From Chiua virens (taxonomy: Eukaryota > Basidiomycota > Agaricomycetes > Boletales > Boletaceae): DNA of 64,000 nt. Positions 1 to 9,761 of the stretch are shown here, piece by piece; positions within the stretch are counted from its first letter, which is position 1; the number at the start of each line of letters is the position of its first letter. A program made the translations under genes and the position numbers. The DNA is taken from assembly GCA_019787685.1 (NCBI GenBank), contig JAHNUO010000012.1, positions 310,001 to 374,000 of the forward strand, written 5' to 3'. Below the pieces are notes generated by a model. It searched no databases. It was given only the letters and a program-made list of their open reading frames with translations, and was not told the DNA's origin.

Positions 1-138
1 GGCTTTGTTCCCACACACGTTTTGTTCAGTCCAGACCGTGACAGGGGACGATGGTTCTGGATAGCACGTACAAACGACAGGAATAGCTCTGCGGGAAGAC
101 ACATGACGCGTACAGCAATACCACATGATGCGTTGGTG

Positions 139-871
139 CTATTTGACGATCGGATTGACGCCTCTAGCGGAGAGGTAGTCTTTGGCGACGCTTGGACTCT
201 AGTGGCTCATCAGCATATACTCGCAAGAAAAGGAGCGCGTTGGACGCACGAGGTGCTTGATGAGATCGTACACACTCTTGTCGTGGTACCGAAGTCCGGT
301 ACGGGGATCCGTGTACGGGGCCTTTGGGGCCTTTGAATCACATGCCAAAGCGTCCGAGAGGGTAAACGTACCTCTAGGCCTGTGATATCGCAGTAGTGTC
401 GTTGAGGCAGGAGCGAAGGGGGCGCTTCGATCGACGTGTCTGACGAGCGAGTCCAGCCAGCCATTCAAGAGCGAACAAGGGACGTACAGGTCGGAATTTC
501 TTCCTGGCCCACCCCGCCCTCTTCGTCCACATCCATCGCATTCACGAGGTCCCTGGCGGCCCGCCTGCGCTCCCTCTCGGCGCGTTCGCGTTCGCGTTCC
601 TGGCCGAGCACGGTCTTGAGGTTCTTGGTACGGCGATTCGTGTTTTTAGTGAAGGCAGGGTTTTTGAACGGACGGGGGAGATGGAGGAGGGAGAGTTGTT
701 TCGCGAGGGTCTGGTGTGGTCACGTCAGCGAGTGGGTGTAGGTGAGGCAGGGACGAACGGGGGTGTGTGTCGCGCCAGTACCGTCGGCGACGGGTTTTTT
801 CTTGGTGGTGCCTTTGGGTGGCCTGTGAATGAGATCAGCGGAGAGATGGTGTGAATGGGTGGGTCTGACAT
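139..871 (-). CDS. IES6: INO80 chromatin-remodelling complex subunit Ies6 (YL1-C domain)
   Basis: Spliced model, minus strand: exons 871-782, 710-488, 439-372, 321-250 and 198-139, all with GT-AG introns of 48-71 nt, giving about 170 residues. The middle carries a basic/acidic helix (repeated ER pairs, then MDVDEE). The C-terminal half is the YL1-C module: HYCDITGLEAPYTDPRTG followed by LRYHDKSVYDLIKHL, with the ending SARGVNPIVK that is typical of Ies6. In the family this subunit sits in the INO80 ATP-dependent remodeller in the nucleus and helps position histone variant H2A.Z nucleosomes. The start at 871 gives a complete open model; the extreme N-terminus (about 30 residues) is the least certain part. 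It shares a 226-bp divergent promoter region with the AA9 gene on the right. Confidence 0.88.
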
Positions 872-1097
872 GGTAGCAAACAATAACGTTGTCGTTTGTC
901 GTCAAGTCGACAAGACAATGAAAATCGGTTCCGCCAAGCTCGACTCCACCCAAAGCCATTCCATTCTTGTCCACTTGATTGTTTTTTTTTTCACCGTATA
1001 TAACGGACCCTCTCTTCCTCAGCCATGCCCTAACCGACCGTCTTCCTGTCTTTGTGGTTCGCTCTACTTTCGCTCTCGCTGTGCGGGTCTTCTCATC
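872..1097. promoter_or_regulatory. Divergent intergenic promoter between IES6 and AA9-1
   Basis: These 226 bp lie between the two opposite start codons. A TATA box (TATATAA, about 997-1003) sits about 95 bp upstream of the AA9 start and follows a run of T residues. No TATA-like element faces IES6, as expected for a housekeeping gene. A real bidirectional regulatory function is inferred from geometry only. Confidence 0.5.
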
Positions 1098-2297
1098 ATG
1101 CTCTCCTCTACCCTCGTCGCTCTCTTCCTTCCTGTCCTTGTGGCCGCTCACGGCTATGTGAACAAGGTCACCATCGATGGCACCGTTTACCAGGGCAATT
1201 CCGTTGGCACGACAGCCTCCGTCCAATCTCCAATCCGTCAGATCAACACAAACAGCCCAGTCAAGGGTGCTTCCAACCCTGACCTTGCTTGTGGTTCAGG
1301 TGCCCAGAATGGTGCATCCATGGCTAATGCCAACCCTGGTAGCAACGTCGAGGTTTCTTGGGTCGGTGGCACAACCGGCACATCCGATGTGAGTAACCTT
1401 GCTCGCTCGTTTGACGCGTATTCAATCCTTTATAGTGGCCGCACAATACAGGTCCAGTCATGCACTACATGGCCAAGTGCGATGGCTCGTGTACATCTTA
1501 TGCCGCAACCGGTGCAAAGTGGTTCAAGATCTCCGAACAGGGCCTCCAATCTGGTAACACCACCTGGTACCAAGCGCAGATCAGTATGTCACTTTTCTTC
1601 ATACGAGACCACCGCTCACATCAACTACAGAGTCTGGTTCTCCTGCCCAAGTCACCATCCCAAGCGACCTCGCTCCGGGCAATTACTTGCTTCGCTCTGA
1701 GCTCATTGCCCTCCAACTTGCCATGACTCAAGGTGGTGCAGAGTTCTACCCCTCCTGCATCCAATTGTCTGTCGGCGGCTCTCAAACTGGTCAGCCTTCA
1801 AGCAGCGAATTGGTCTCTTTCCCTGGTGCCTACTCCGATACCGATCCCGGTATTCTGACCCCCAACGTGAGTTCCGTGCGAGATCTGTACTGCCATAATC
1901 ATTGACGATCTTTTTCAGATCTACAACCCCCCGATCACGTACACTTTCCCTGGCCCACCTGTCGCCGCATTGGCAGCAGGTAGTTCAGGCTCTGGGTCCT
2001 CCGGTGGTTCCGGGTCTTCCTCTGTCCCCGCCGCATCTTCCCCTTCGACAGTGCCCTCTTCACCTGCAAACGCCGGAGGTAGCGTACCGTCGGCTGCACC
2101 CTCCCCTTCGTCGCCTTACAATGTCGGAGGCAGTCCACCCTCGTCCGCTAGCAGCCTCTGCCCCTTCGCCCTCTGGTACGGGCGGGTCAGGCTCCACATG
2201 CATGAAAAAGCGGACCACTTCCGAGGCCCGTATCGTCCTCTCAGGGCAAGAAGATGCACCGGCGCCGCTACCGCACCTCTCACTAGAAAGATCATGA
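1098..2297 (+). CDS. AA9 lytic polysaccharide monooxygenase (AA9-1), secreted
   Basis: Spliced model: exons 1098-1388, 1436-1583, 1631-1866, 1919-2078 and 2152-2297, about 326 residues. A 17-residue signal peptide ends in VAA just before HGYV, so the mature protein begins with the copper-ligating His1. The second copper His is in WPHNTGP (residue 100) and the axial Tyr in AEFYPSC (residue 186). AA9 enzymes use copper and peroxide or oxygen to cleave cellulose or hemicellulose oxidatively outside the cell. A Ser/Gly/Pro-rich tail follows the domain; no CBM1 is seen. Oddity: the second-sphere motif usually read RHE...H...Q is RSELIALQ...AEFY here (His to Ser, Gln to Glu). The last intron and the C-terminal tail are uncertain; another frame ends in a basic GKKMHRRR tail like the other copies. 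Confidence 0.88.
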
Positions 2298-2570
2298 TAT
2301 TCGACGACCCCGCTCATACGCTCGTTTTCTCTCTCATTCACCCCGGATGTCGGAATCGCCGCACTTCTCGATGAGGTGTGAACGTGAACGTTACGATGAT
2401 GCTGATTTGTAATTGGCCGATGGGTATGCCTATGCATGACCTGGTCGGGCTCGATGCTCGTAAACTCCAGCCTGGAGCTGCTTATAGTCTGGAATCTAAA
2501 TGTGTGTAGCAACATTGTGTAGCGATAGTATAGCTTTCGTTCGTTTACATAGTTGCACGGTCTAACAATA
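2230..2570 (+). repeat. Left copy of duplicated AA9 3'-end segment
   Basis: The end of AA9-1 and its 3' flank (from the GATGCACCGGCGCCGCTACC region through TTCGACGACCC, to the AATAAAAG-like stretch near 2565) recurs in degraded form at 4240-4700. Between genes, 2298-3170 shows no supportable ORF. Confidence 0.6.
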
Positions 2571-3173
2571 AAAGCCGTTTATAATTGTATCCAACGTGAT
2601 TGAATCTACAATGGATTGAAGACAAGGGCGGCGTGCGTACATTTGACTTTGCGATGCCTTGGTAACGAGACCACAATAACGGGCGATCAAAACGTTGGCA
2701 CGATCTGTTCTTGTTCATATCGCCCCTTCAGGTATGCACAAGAAGACCCGTAACATATTACTTACTCACTGGACATTTCGTTTGACAGATCCCATCAGAC
2801 CGAGGTGACACACTCCAGTCGGACATGCTTGCCGTGGCCTATATACGTGGGAGCCATTAACCCGTTCTGTGAAATCTTGCTCCGACTCCACGGGAGTGGG
2901 AACGAGACTCATCAGAAATCAAAGTCCGAAGTCATGACACTGGGAAGTTGCTCGCAGCTCATCTCGGTTCCGGTCTCTGTTAAAAGATTACACTGTAAGC
3001 TACGACGGACGAGCCAGGACCAAGGTGCAGCAACCCACTTATACAGTTGACAGCCACCCGTGTACTTATCAGTCAGGCTCTTAGTGATCCAGGCAGAATT
3101 CACATACTTGCTTGCAGATTGTGATCTAGCTACTCCCGAGAAGATGTTGATTTTCGACAGAAAGATCCAAGTC

Positions 3174-3520
3174 TATATAGCCCCATCCTCGCGTTCTCCA
3201 TCAACTTCTTGTCGTTTTTCACCGCCTCAACATACCCCCGGGCCGTCGTCCGATGACCAGATATTCATACGATCCTCTCAAGCATGCGCTCGTTTTGATC
3301 TCTGCTGCATTGGCTACTACCTTTGTTAGCGCTACACCTTTGCTTGGCAATCACCTCCTTACGCTGACACATTGCGTACGTCGAAACAGGCCTATCATTG
3401 ACGTGTTTTGGTAGCATCCGCTGATCCGTCCAGCCCCACGCCCGCCTCTGCTGGGGCCTACCTATATAGCTTCCTCTCAAGAGAAACCGGAGATAATTCC
3501 GAATTGTGTCGACGCCAAGT
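3174..3520 (+). pseudogene. SSP-family relic (copy 1), frameshifted leader
   Basis: A TATATAG box at 3174-3180 lies in the same context (CAAGTC before, CCCCATCC after) as the promoter of the intact copy at 5353. The leader start ATG is at 3284, but relative to the 5353 copy about 10 nt are missing directly after ATGCGCTC. The frame hits TGA at codon 5, although the downstream nucleotides still match the family leader (LISAALATT in another frame). The intron and second-exon start (GCATCCGCTGATCCGTC) are still alignable. The copy is judged dead. Confidence 0.65.
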
Positions 3521-3529
3521 CACTTTGCC

Positions 3530-5215
3530 AATGATTCGCCCTGGTAATCCTAGTGCTTCCATTGTCATTCACATGTTTGTTTCGGTGATCACGTATCATG
3601 ATCCAAACCGTGACACCCCCACTATTAGTACCCTCGTGGGTTCCGTTGCAACCCCATGCATGGTAGTACACTGACAAGTTTTTTCTTTTCTCGGACACCT
3701 GAATACTGAGTCGCCGTGTCACCATCTCATCCGCCAAGGCAAGCGTCCCTGACATACGTTCAACGGCGCTGATTGGTTACATGCATTTCAGGTAAATCCT
3801 GCGCAGTGTGACGAACGACAACGGAGACGACACGTTTGCAACACATCTCCTGGATCATCATTTACGAGTACGACTCGGAATCGACGTATCCCATTCGGTA
3901 AGATCCATTCAATTGTCTGCAACCCACTTGACATTCACATGACAGAACCTGTCAGACCTAGTACCCACATTGACGTTCATGTTGACAGATCGGCTAGGCA
4001 ACCGGGGACCGGGGTACGAACCAATCGGTCGAAGAGATGCCCCAGCAAAAACCCCGACGTTGGCGATCGATATAGCACCCACAACCGTGCAGGCTACGCC
4101 CGAGTCAGTCCTTGAGGAGCCGGTCGCGTTGACACCCTCTAGGGGTCCCGCTGGCAAGTATCAGCGGCGTTTGTAGGCGACTCGGAAGAGGCAATGCCCC
4201 TAGTTCATTTCTCTTTTCCCGCCGACACGGATAGGCCAACTTGAACCCCACTTCCGAGACATGCATCGTTGTTCCAGGCAGCGGATGCACCGACGCCGCT
4301 ACCGCACATCTTGCTAAAACATCACAGTGTTCGACGACCCTGCGACGCGTTGCCTCTCTTATTCAATCATAAAGGTTGCCAAGGATGCTTGTCGGTACCC
4401 GTACATATAGACGAGATGCGAACTCGGGATGTCTGATAGCGTTGACCAAAGGGTATGTGTGACTTGGTCGAGCTCGACACTGGTACAAAAGGTCCCGTCT
4501 GGATCAGAGGTTAAATCACCTTGCTTGGCAAGGTCGTTTCCCCGTGTGTAAAACGTCCATAGTAGTAAACAAATTAAGTAGGATTCTGCTACAAGCAGGG
4601 TGCCCGGTATGTGTAGTAAATTCGTGCAGCAATGGTGCACGCGTAGTCTAGCAATAAAAACAGTTGATCATCGATTATATCCAGACTGTCCTGAAGGAAT
4701 CAACATATGTAACGTTTCGAACGCGCCGAGTGTGCACTTCAAGTTACTTTTTGAGTTGCAAGTAACAAACTAACATGTAAACGTACGTCATAGAGCCGTC
4801 TCACACTAATATTCGATCAATCATCATGCATGCATCACATCCATCATCAACTCATCACACAGCTTCACTGGCACTAGTACGGCCAACCCCTTTTTGTTCG
4901 TCACCTTTTGAATTTTAGAAAAGGAACACCTGGCACTTCGCATGACAGGTCGAGCCGAAGCTCTGACATTGACAACCGGGCGAGAGCCTGAAGGCACGAA
5001 GGAAACCGTTTGAGGACTCCGAGTCGTACTTCAATGCTCGTAAGATTCATTGCGCGCCCATCAGCCACTACCTTCACACCATCTGCTTCTTCAATTCTAT
5101 GACTGGCGGGATCCAGGTTCTGATCCCAACAGAATTCACGTACTAATTGTGATCCAACTACTCAGAATGCCCTCAATTTAGGAGAATCAGCAATTTTTTG
5201 ACTCACGACAAGATC
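3530..5215. other. Non-coding segment with degraded duplicated DNA
   Basis: No supportable gene. 4240-4700 is a decayed copy of the AA9-1 3' end (GATGCACCGACGCCGCTACC, then TTCGACGACCC). The motif AGAACCTGTCAGACC near 3944-3960 recurs near 6522-6540, in both places downstream of TAAGATCCATTC and upstream of TTGGCGATCGATA. These shared blocks mark an old tandem duplication. Confidence 0.55.
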
Positions 5216-5221
5216 CGAGTC

Positions 5222-5228
5222 TATATAA
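5222..5228 (+). promoter_or_regulatory. TATA box of SSP-family promoter
   Basis: TATATAA sits inside the family block CCGAGTCTATATAACCCC, 131 bp upstream of the start at 5353. The same block lies 96-131 bp upstream of the other family starts, except for a degenerate version at the 43.6-kb copy. Confidence 0.7.
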
Positions 5229-5352
5229 CCCCATCCTATGCTGGGTGACCTCTGTCGTTTTTCGCCTCGGTCTCACCTGACACTCTCACAATCCTTTCAA
5301 CCTGCCAGTGCATACCCCTGCCATCTTACCAGGCACCCCCACAGTCCTTGCA

Positions 5353-5769
5353 ATGCGCTCCTTTGCTTTCGTTTTGATTTCTGCCACCTTGGCTACCTTC
5401 ATCAGCGCTGCGCCTTCAAGTTCAGATTTACTTGGCACTGGCGATCACCTTGCCAGGACAGAGACTCGCTCTGACAAATTGAGTACGTCGAAAAATGCCC
5501 AAATGACTCGTCATTGACGCCCTTTGGTAGCCTCCGCTGATCCGTCGAGCCTCTCGCCCGCCTCTGAGGGTACGATTACGGAAGCCGACTCTCAGCTCAA
5601 ATCGCTTCCTGGTCGAGCCCTCCGAGTCGGCCATATTTTAAGACGCCAAACCGGTACGGAGGGATCAGGCAATCCGCTCAGTGACATTCTTGGTCTAACT
5701 GTACGTCATTCGTCGCGATTGTTGTTCGCTGCAAGCTGATCTGTGCTATAGGACTTGGGGTCACTTTGA
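5353..5769 (+). CDS. Small secreted protein, SSP family copy 2
   Basis: Spliced model: exons 5353-5482, 5531-5700 and 5752-5769, with introns of 48 and 51 nt, giving 105 residues. The N-terminus MRSFAFVLISATLATFISAA is a clear signal peptide with cleavage near AAP. The mature part is short and hydrophilic, has no Cys framework and ends NPLSDILGLTDLGSL. I do not recognise a functional family. The leader, promoter block and first intron are shared with loci at 3.3, 37, 43, 46 and 53 kb, which makes this one member of a local multigene family with diverged mature domains. The start ATG is the first after the TATA box in the right context. Confidence 0.7.
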
Positions 5770-7500
5770 TTCGCCCTATCCTGGTGTTTCCGTTTTCGTC
5801 CACTCTGCAATACTCTCGTGGGTTTGGCCTCATCCCTACCCTGGACTTTTTAGCACCAATTTGTGTCCTCAAATACCCTTTGTTTCTAAGCTTGAAGGAC
5901 TCTGTCTTTACCCCTAAAAATACAATCAAGTCCATACTTGTATTTATTCCGTTGATCATGACTATTATGCATCATAATTCAAACTTGAACATCTTCATAT
6001 TTCAATTGGTTCAGTTGCGACCATGTGGTTCTTCGGATTTGAACATTCGAAGGTTAGGTGCTGAATCTTTCTGCAAGATCTTCTGAGCCGAATTCTTCGT
6101 CAGCATCAGCCGTCGCGTCAGACAAACATTGCGTCGCGAAGCGCCAGATCCCCGACTCCCACGGTAGTCCATCGAATGACGACCCCAGATATTGTCTTGA
6201 TCCATTTGACGGTACAAAAGGCAAAACTCCAATGTTTGTGATGCCGATATGTCCCGAAATCCCGCACAGTAGTACAGCCTCGGGTCTAAGGCAAGTAACG
6301 CGACTTCTAAAAAAGAGTAGGAGTACACTGTCACGAATTCATTCGAAACCCCACGTCGATCGTTCGCATGATCAGATATCCGAGGTACTACCGCACAGGC
6401 CATTCGTTCGCTTTCAATTTCCTCCCCTTGGGTAACAAATCTCTTAGATCATAAATCACGTCTCGGATGCGCTATTCGACGCCTCGGAGCTCGCGTCCGA
6501 CTTTGTAAGATCCATTCCTGTTGACAGAACCTGTCAGACCGACGTAGCACAGGCACCCACCTCGACATCATGATGGACATCGTCACATTGGCTGATCGAC
6601 GAACGAAACCGATCAAGGAGATGTCGACGATCGGGGTAGGACAACTTGACGTTAAGAGTCTGAGTCTACGTTGGCGATCGATACCGTCCCGGCTGCGCGC
6701 GCTGAACAAGTCCCTGAGAGTCCCAGGCCCGTCGTGTCAGTATACCCTCAGCTTTTCTTTCAGTCACCTTGACCCTCTAACTTCCGTCTTGGGAAGTCGC
6801 TCCATGATAAACCGGACGATAACGAGGTAGTTCAGTAACTACTTAGTAGACGAAGGAAGAAACACAAGCGGCGCCTCGTCGGGTTGAATTCATAAACGGG
6901 CTTGTGATTGCGTGTTAGTGTGAGGTATTGTTCGACAGTCTGGCCATACAGGATAATGTCGAAGTAGAGTGGACATTGGATACCAGCCTGGAGCAACGAA
7001 CCTTTGACCAAGTCAGTCGAGCTGTTCGTGTCAGGTTCCTAGCATACGTCGGGGATCGCTGGCGGAGCAACCATCCGAGTTTATGAGTGGATACTCGTCA
7101 ACACAAGAGGTAACCACATACTGTAGTTTGAAATATATGTGCAAGGTAAAGCTTGACTCTTGGTTTTCCCTGACGCTTTGAAATCGATGATGGTGCACGA
7201 ATGGAAGTCGCATATGAGCACTAGTGGATCGCATTGCTCGAGAGCAAATTTTACGATGGGAAGAACCGAGTGACACTGAACAGCAAGATGGAGAAGGAAA
7301 TAGGAAGGTGAGCATGCAGTACAAACTGGGAACCGATGGTCGCAGCCGAGTTTACGAATGACATTTTTCCAATCGTACGCCGAAGAGCACAATGACGGGC
7401 GGGCGTCCATGATAGACAGCCGCCCACTGGCAAGATCTTCAGAACCGCTATCCGAAAAGGGCGAAACCTATCCGAAATGCATGAACAGGTTATCAACGCG
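5770..7500. other. Intergenic stretch, no supportable gene
   Basis: Only short overlapping ORFs occur on both strands (the longest is about 130 codons, 6011-6403 minus, opposed by one of 125 codons on plus). Neither shows recognisable motifs or splice-compatible partners. A second copy of the AGAACCTGTCAGACC block lies at 6522-6540. Confidence 0.4.
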
Positions 7501-7515
7501 ATTTGAGAAGCGAGC

Positions 7516-7790
7516 ACTGACATACATTCATTGTCATTTCTTGAAAGAATCTTGGGTGTAGTGCGGTGCCCACCGAGCTGACAAGGTGAATCGAGGTCTG
7601 GATAAAGATATGGAAGTCTGAGGAGAACTGTTGATAGTGAGAACCAGGTAAGAAGAGGCCGAGGCGAAAGACACGAGGCGCCTGCATGAAAAAAAGATCA
7701 TGAATAGGAACACATTTATAGTGCGCAGTGCGCACCGGCGTAAATCAAAACACCTCTCCTCCTGATGCTCTCGAACCACCGCAAAAGATG
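7516..7790 (+). repeat. WD40-gene upstream region, copy A
   Basis: This promoter-proximal segment recurs upstream of WD40 copy B (8640-8900) and copy C (22020-22465). Shared blocks include a GACAAGGT stretch, TCTGGATAAAG/TATATG and GGAAGTC, and the start context AAAGATGTC. It shows that the duplication unit included the 5' flank. Confidence 0.6.
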
Positions 7791-8240
7791 TCTCAGATCA
7801 AGGTCGGTTGGTAGCATTGCGGAGGACGGACTGGACTATGCTGACAACTCTGCAAGACGACGGACTAATGCTCCTTGATGCGGGCAACTTTGGAATTGTT
7901 CGGGCAGTCGCATTCTCGCCTGGCGGAAGGGATCTTTTGAGTGGAAGTGGATGGCATACGACGGTTTCGACTTGCAGACCAACTGGAAACCACAAAGCAG
8001 ATGGGAACGGAGGTATTCGCCATTTCAGTATTGAGGTGTGGCCAATGGATCTATGCAGAACAGGCAAGGGAACGAATGGAACTGCAGAAAAAGGTGTGTG
8101 AAGTTGAGGGTGGAAACTGCCATGATGCAACCTGTAGCTTTCCGGAAAGCAACGGCGAAATGCTGAGACAGGCAGGCACAGAACAGGATGGTGTTCTATA
8201 CGGGTAACTGCGAAGAGGTATAAACCTGAGAATCACTTGA
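7790..8240 (+). pseudogene. WD40 gene copy A, degraded 5' fragment
   Basis: Nucleotide similarity to the first 350-400 bp of copy C is obvious (CTGACAACTCTGCAAGACGAC, CGGGCAGTCGCATTCTCG, CGACGGTTTCGACTTGCAGA). The frame is broken several times and the rest of the gene is missing. A block resembling 8130-8210 (GTAGCT-TCCGGAAAGCA, then TGAGACAGGCAGG) recurs at 19205-19265. It is a relic of the 5' part of the gene. Confidence 0.7.
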
Positions 8241-8639
8241 CCACATGCTGGCATCCATCTCCCGCAACACTTCTCTCCCGAAATCGCTCCGCCCCATATC
8301 TGATCTTCCAGACTCGGAGGTAGTCCCCCATTTCTCAAAGATCGCCGGTAGTACGGTCCCACTTGAAAGAGTGCCTACGATCGCTAACTTGGCGAGTTCA
8401 GTGAGGCGGGTGTTCTGGTATACTGAGCGATGCCAAGTCAGTCAAAGTCAGAAATGATCGTGGACGAGACGTACGATGAAGACCCTGATGGAATCCGGAG
8501 TGACTTGCGCGCATCCACGGTGAGTAACCACCCAAGATCTTCCCCAGCTGCAGCAAGACGGAGCCGCTAGCCGAGAAATGCGAAGTCTATCTGAAACACG
8601 TGAAAAGAATGTGGATGTGATTTGAGATGGGAATTGGGA

Positions 8640-8904
8640 GGACTGGCGTACGTTGAATGTTATGAAAACATTTTGCCTCTAGTGACGGTGGGCTCGACAA
8701 GGTCCTGGGATGCGAGCACAGATGGAAATGAAACGAATTCTGGATAAAGGTATATGCAAGTCGGAGGACCACTCTTAGTGAGGACCCGAGTAAGAACAGG
8801 CGCCATAGACACGAGGCACCAGCATTATGAAGGCTGAGGAGCGTGTTTGTAGTGCGTACCTTGAAAACACCTCTCTTCTCGACGCTTTCGAACCGCCACA
8901 AGAG
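8640..8904 (+). repeat. WD40-gene upstream region, copy B
   Basis: Closely similar to 22020-22465: CTTGCCTCTAGTGACGG versus CTTGCCTCTGATGACGG, GACAAGGTCCTGGGATGCGAG in both, and GGTATATGCAAGTCGGA in both. It gives 5'-flank duplication support for copies B and C. Confidence 0.7.
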
Positions 8905-9490
8905 ATGTCACAGATCGAAACCGATGGGTAACGATACAGAGGATGGATTGGGCTGGACTGACAACTCTGCAAGACGACGAAATGCTCTTTGACATAGGTA
9001 TCCCTGAAGATAAATTGGCAGTCGCATTCTCGCCAGACGGAAAGCATCTCTTGAGTGGAGGACAGGGCGGGATACAACGGTTTCGATTCGCAGACAAGCT
9101 AGAAACCGCGAAGCAGACGGGAATGGAGGTGAACACCATCTCAGTATCAAGGGACGGCCAATGGGTCGTGTGTGGGGCAGACGTGGGGACAAGCGTCTGG
9201 GACTCAGAGCTGCAACAAAAGGTGTGTGATGTTGAGAGCGGAAAGATGGCACGGGCAGTGGATGTGTCACCGGACTCGACTCGATTCGCGACAGGAGCTG
9301 ACATGGAGATGAGCGTGTGGGACATTTCGACAGGCTCGAGACTGCTTGGACCTATCAAATTCGACAACTGGGTCAATGGTGTCAGATACTCCCCTGATGG
9401 AGAGCGAATTGCCACTTTCGAATTCGATGGTCCAATCACGATCTTGGACAGTCAAACTGGTGATGTACTAGTGAAAATCGAGACCAAGAC

Positions 9491-9748
9491 TGTGAGGACA
9501 AAACAAGGATAGTCTCAATATCACTCCAGTGACAAGAAGTGTATGATAGTGATTTCAAGACTGAGGTAAATACATGAGTATGTATCTACTTATATACTAA
9601 AGTCATGGAACGATAGAGAATAGTATGGAATGATCAGTAAGCAGGTAAAGGGTATGACATAGTCTTCTTAGTAAAGCTATGATGTCATATAGAAGATTCG
9701 ATGGTAAAGGGTTAAGGTATTTGAAATGAAGAAATTGAAATTCTGACA
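9491..9748 (-). repeat. 3' LTR of the chromovirus
   Basis: Left LTR, 258 bp, 256/258 identical to 15735-15992 by eye. Both differences are CpG-to-TpG/CpA type, with the changed base in this left copy. Confidence 0.95.
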
Positions 9749-9761
9749 TTACCCTCCTTCT
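9749..9761 (-). other. Polypurine tract
   Basis: Read on the minus strand, AGAAGGAGGGTAA lies directly upstream of the 3' LTR, overlapping the pol stop codon region. This is the normal plus-strand primer position for an LTR element. Confidence 0.75.

Noticed and set aside
720..1226. 168-codon minus ORF and 281-codon plus ORF over the IES6/AA9-1 region
   Set aside because: They overlap the spliced IES6 start and the AA9 first exon in other frames; the part of the plus ORF before ATG 1098 is promoter and lies upstream of the AA9 signal peptide.
5353..5769. SSP copy 2 as a mating pheromone precursor
   Set aside because: There is a classical signal peptide and no C-terminal CaaX box, both against a basidiomycete lipopeptide pheromone.
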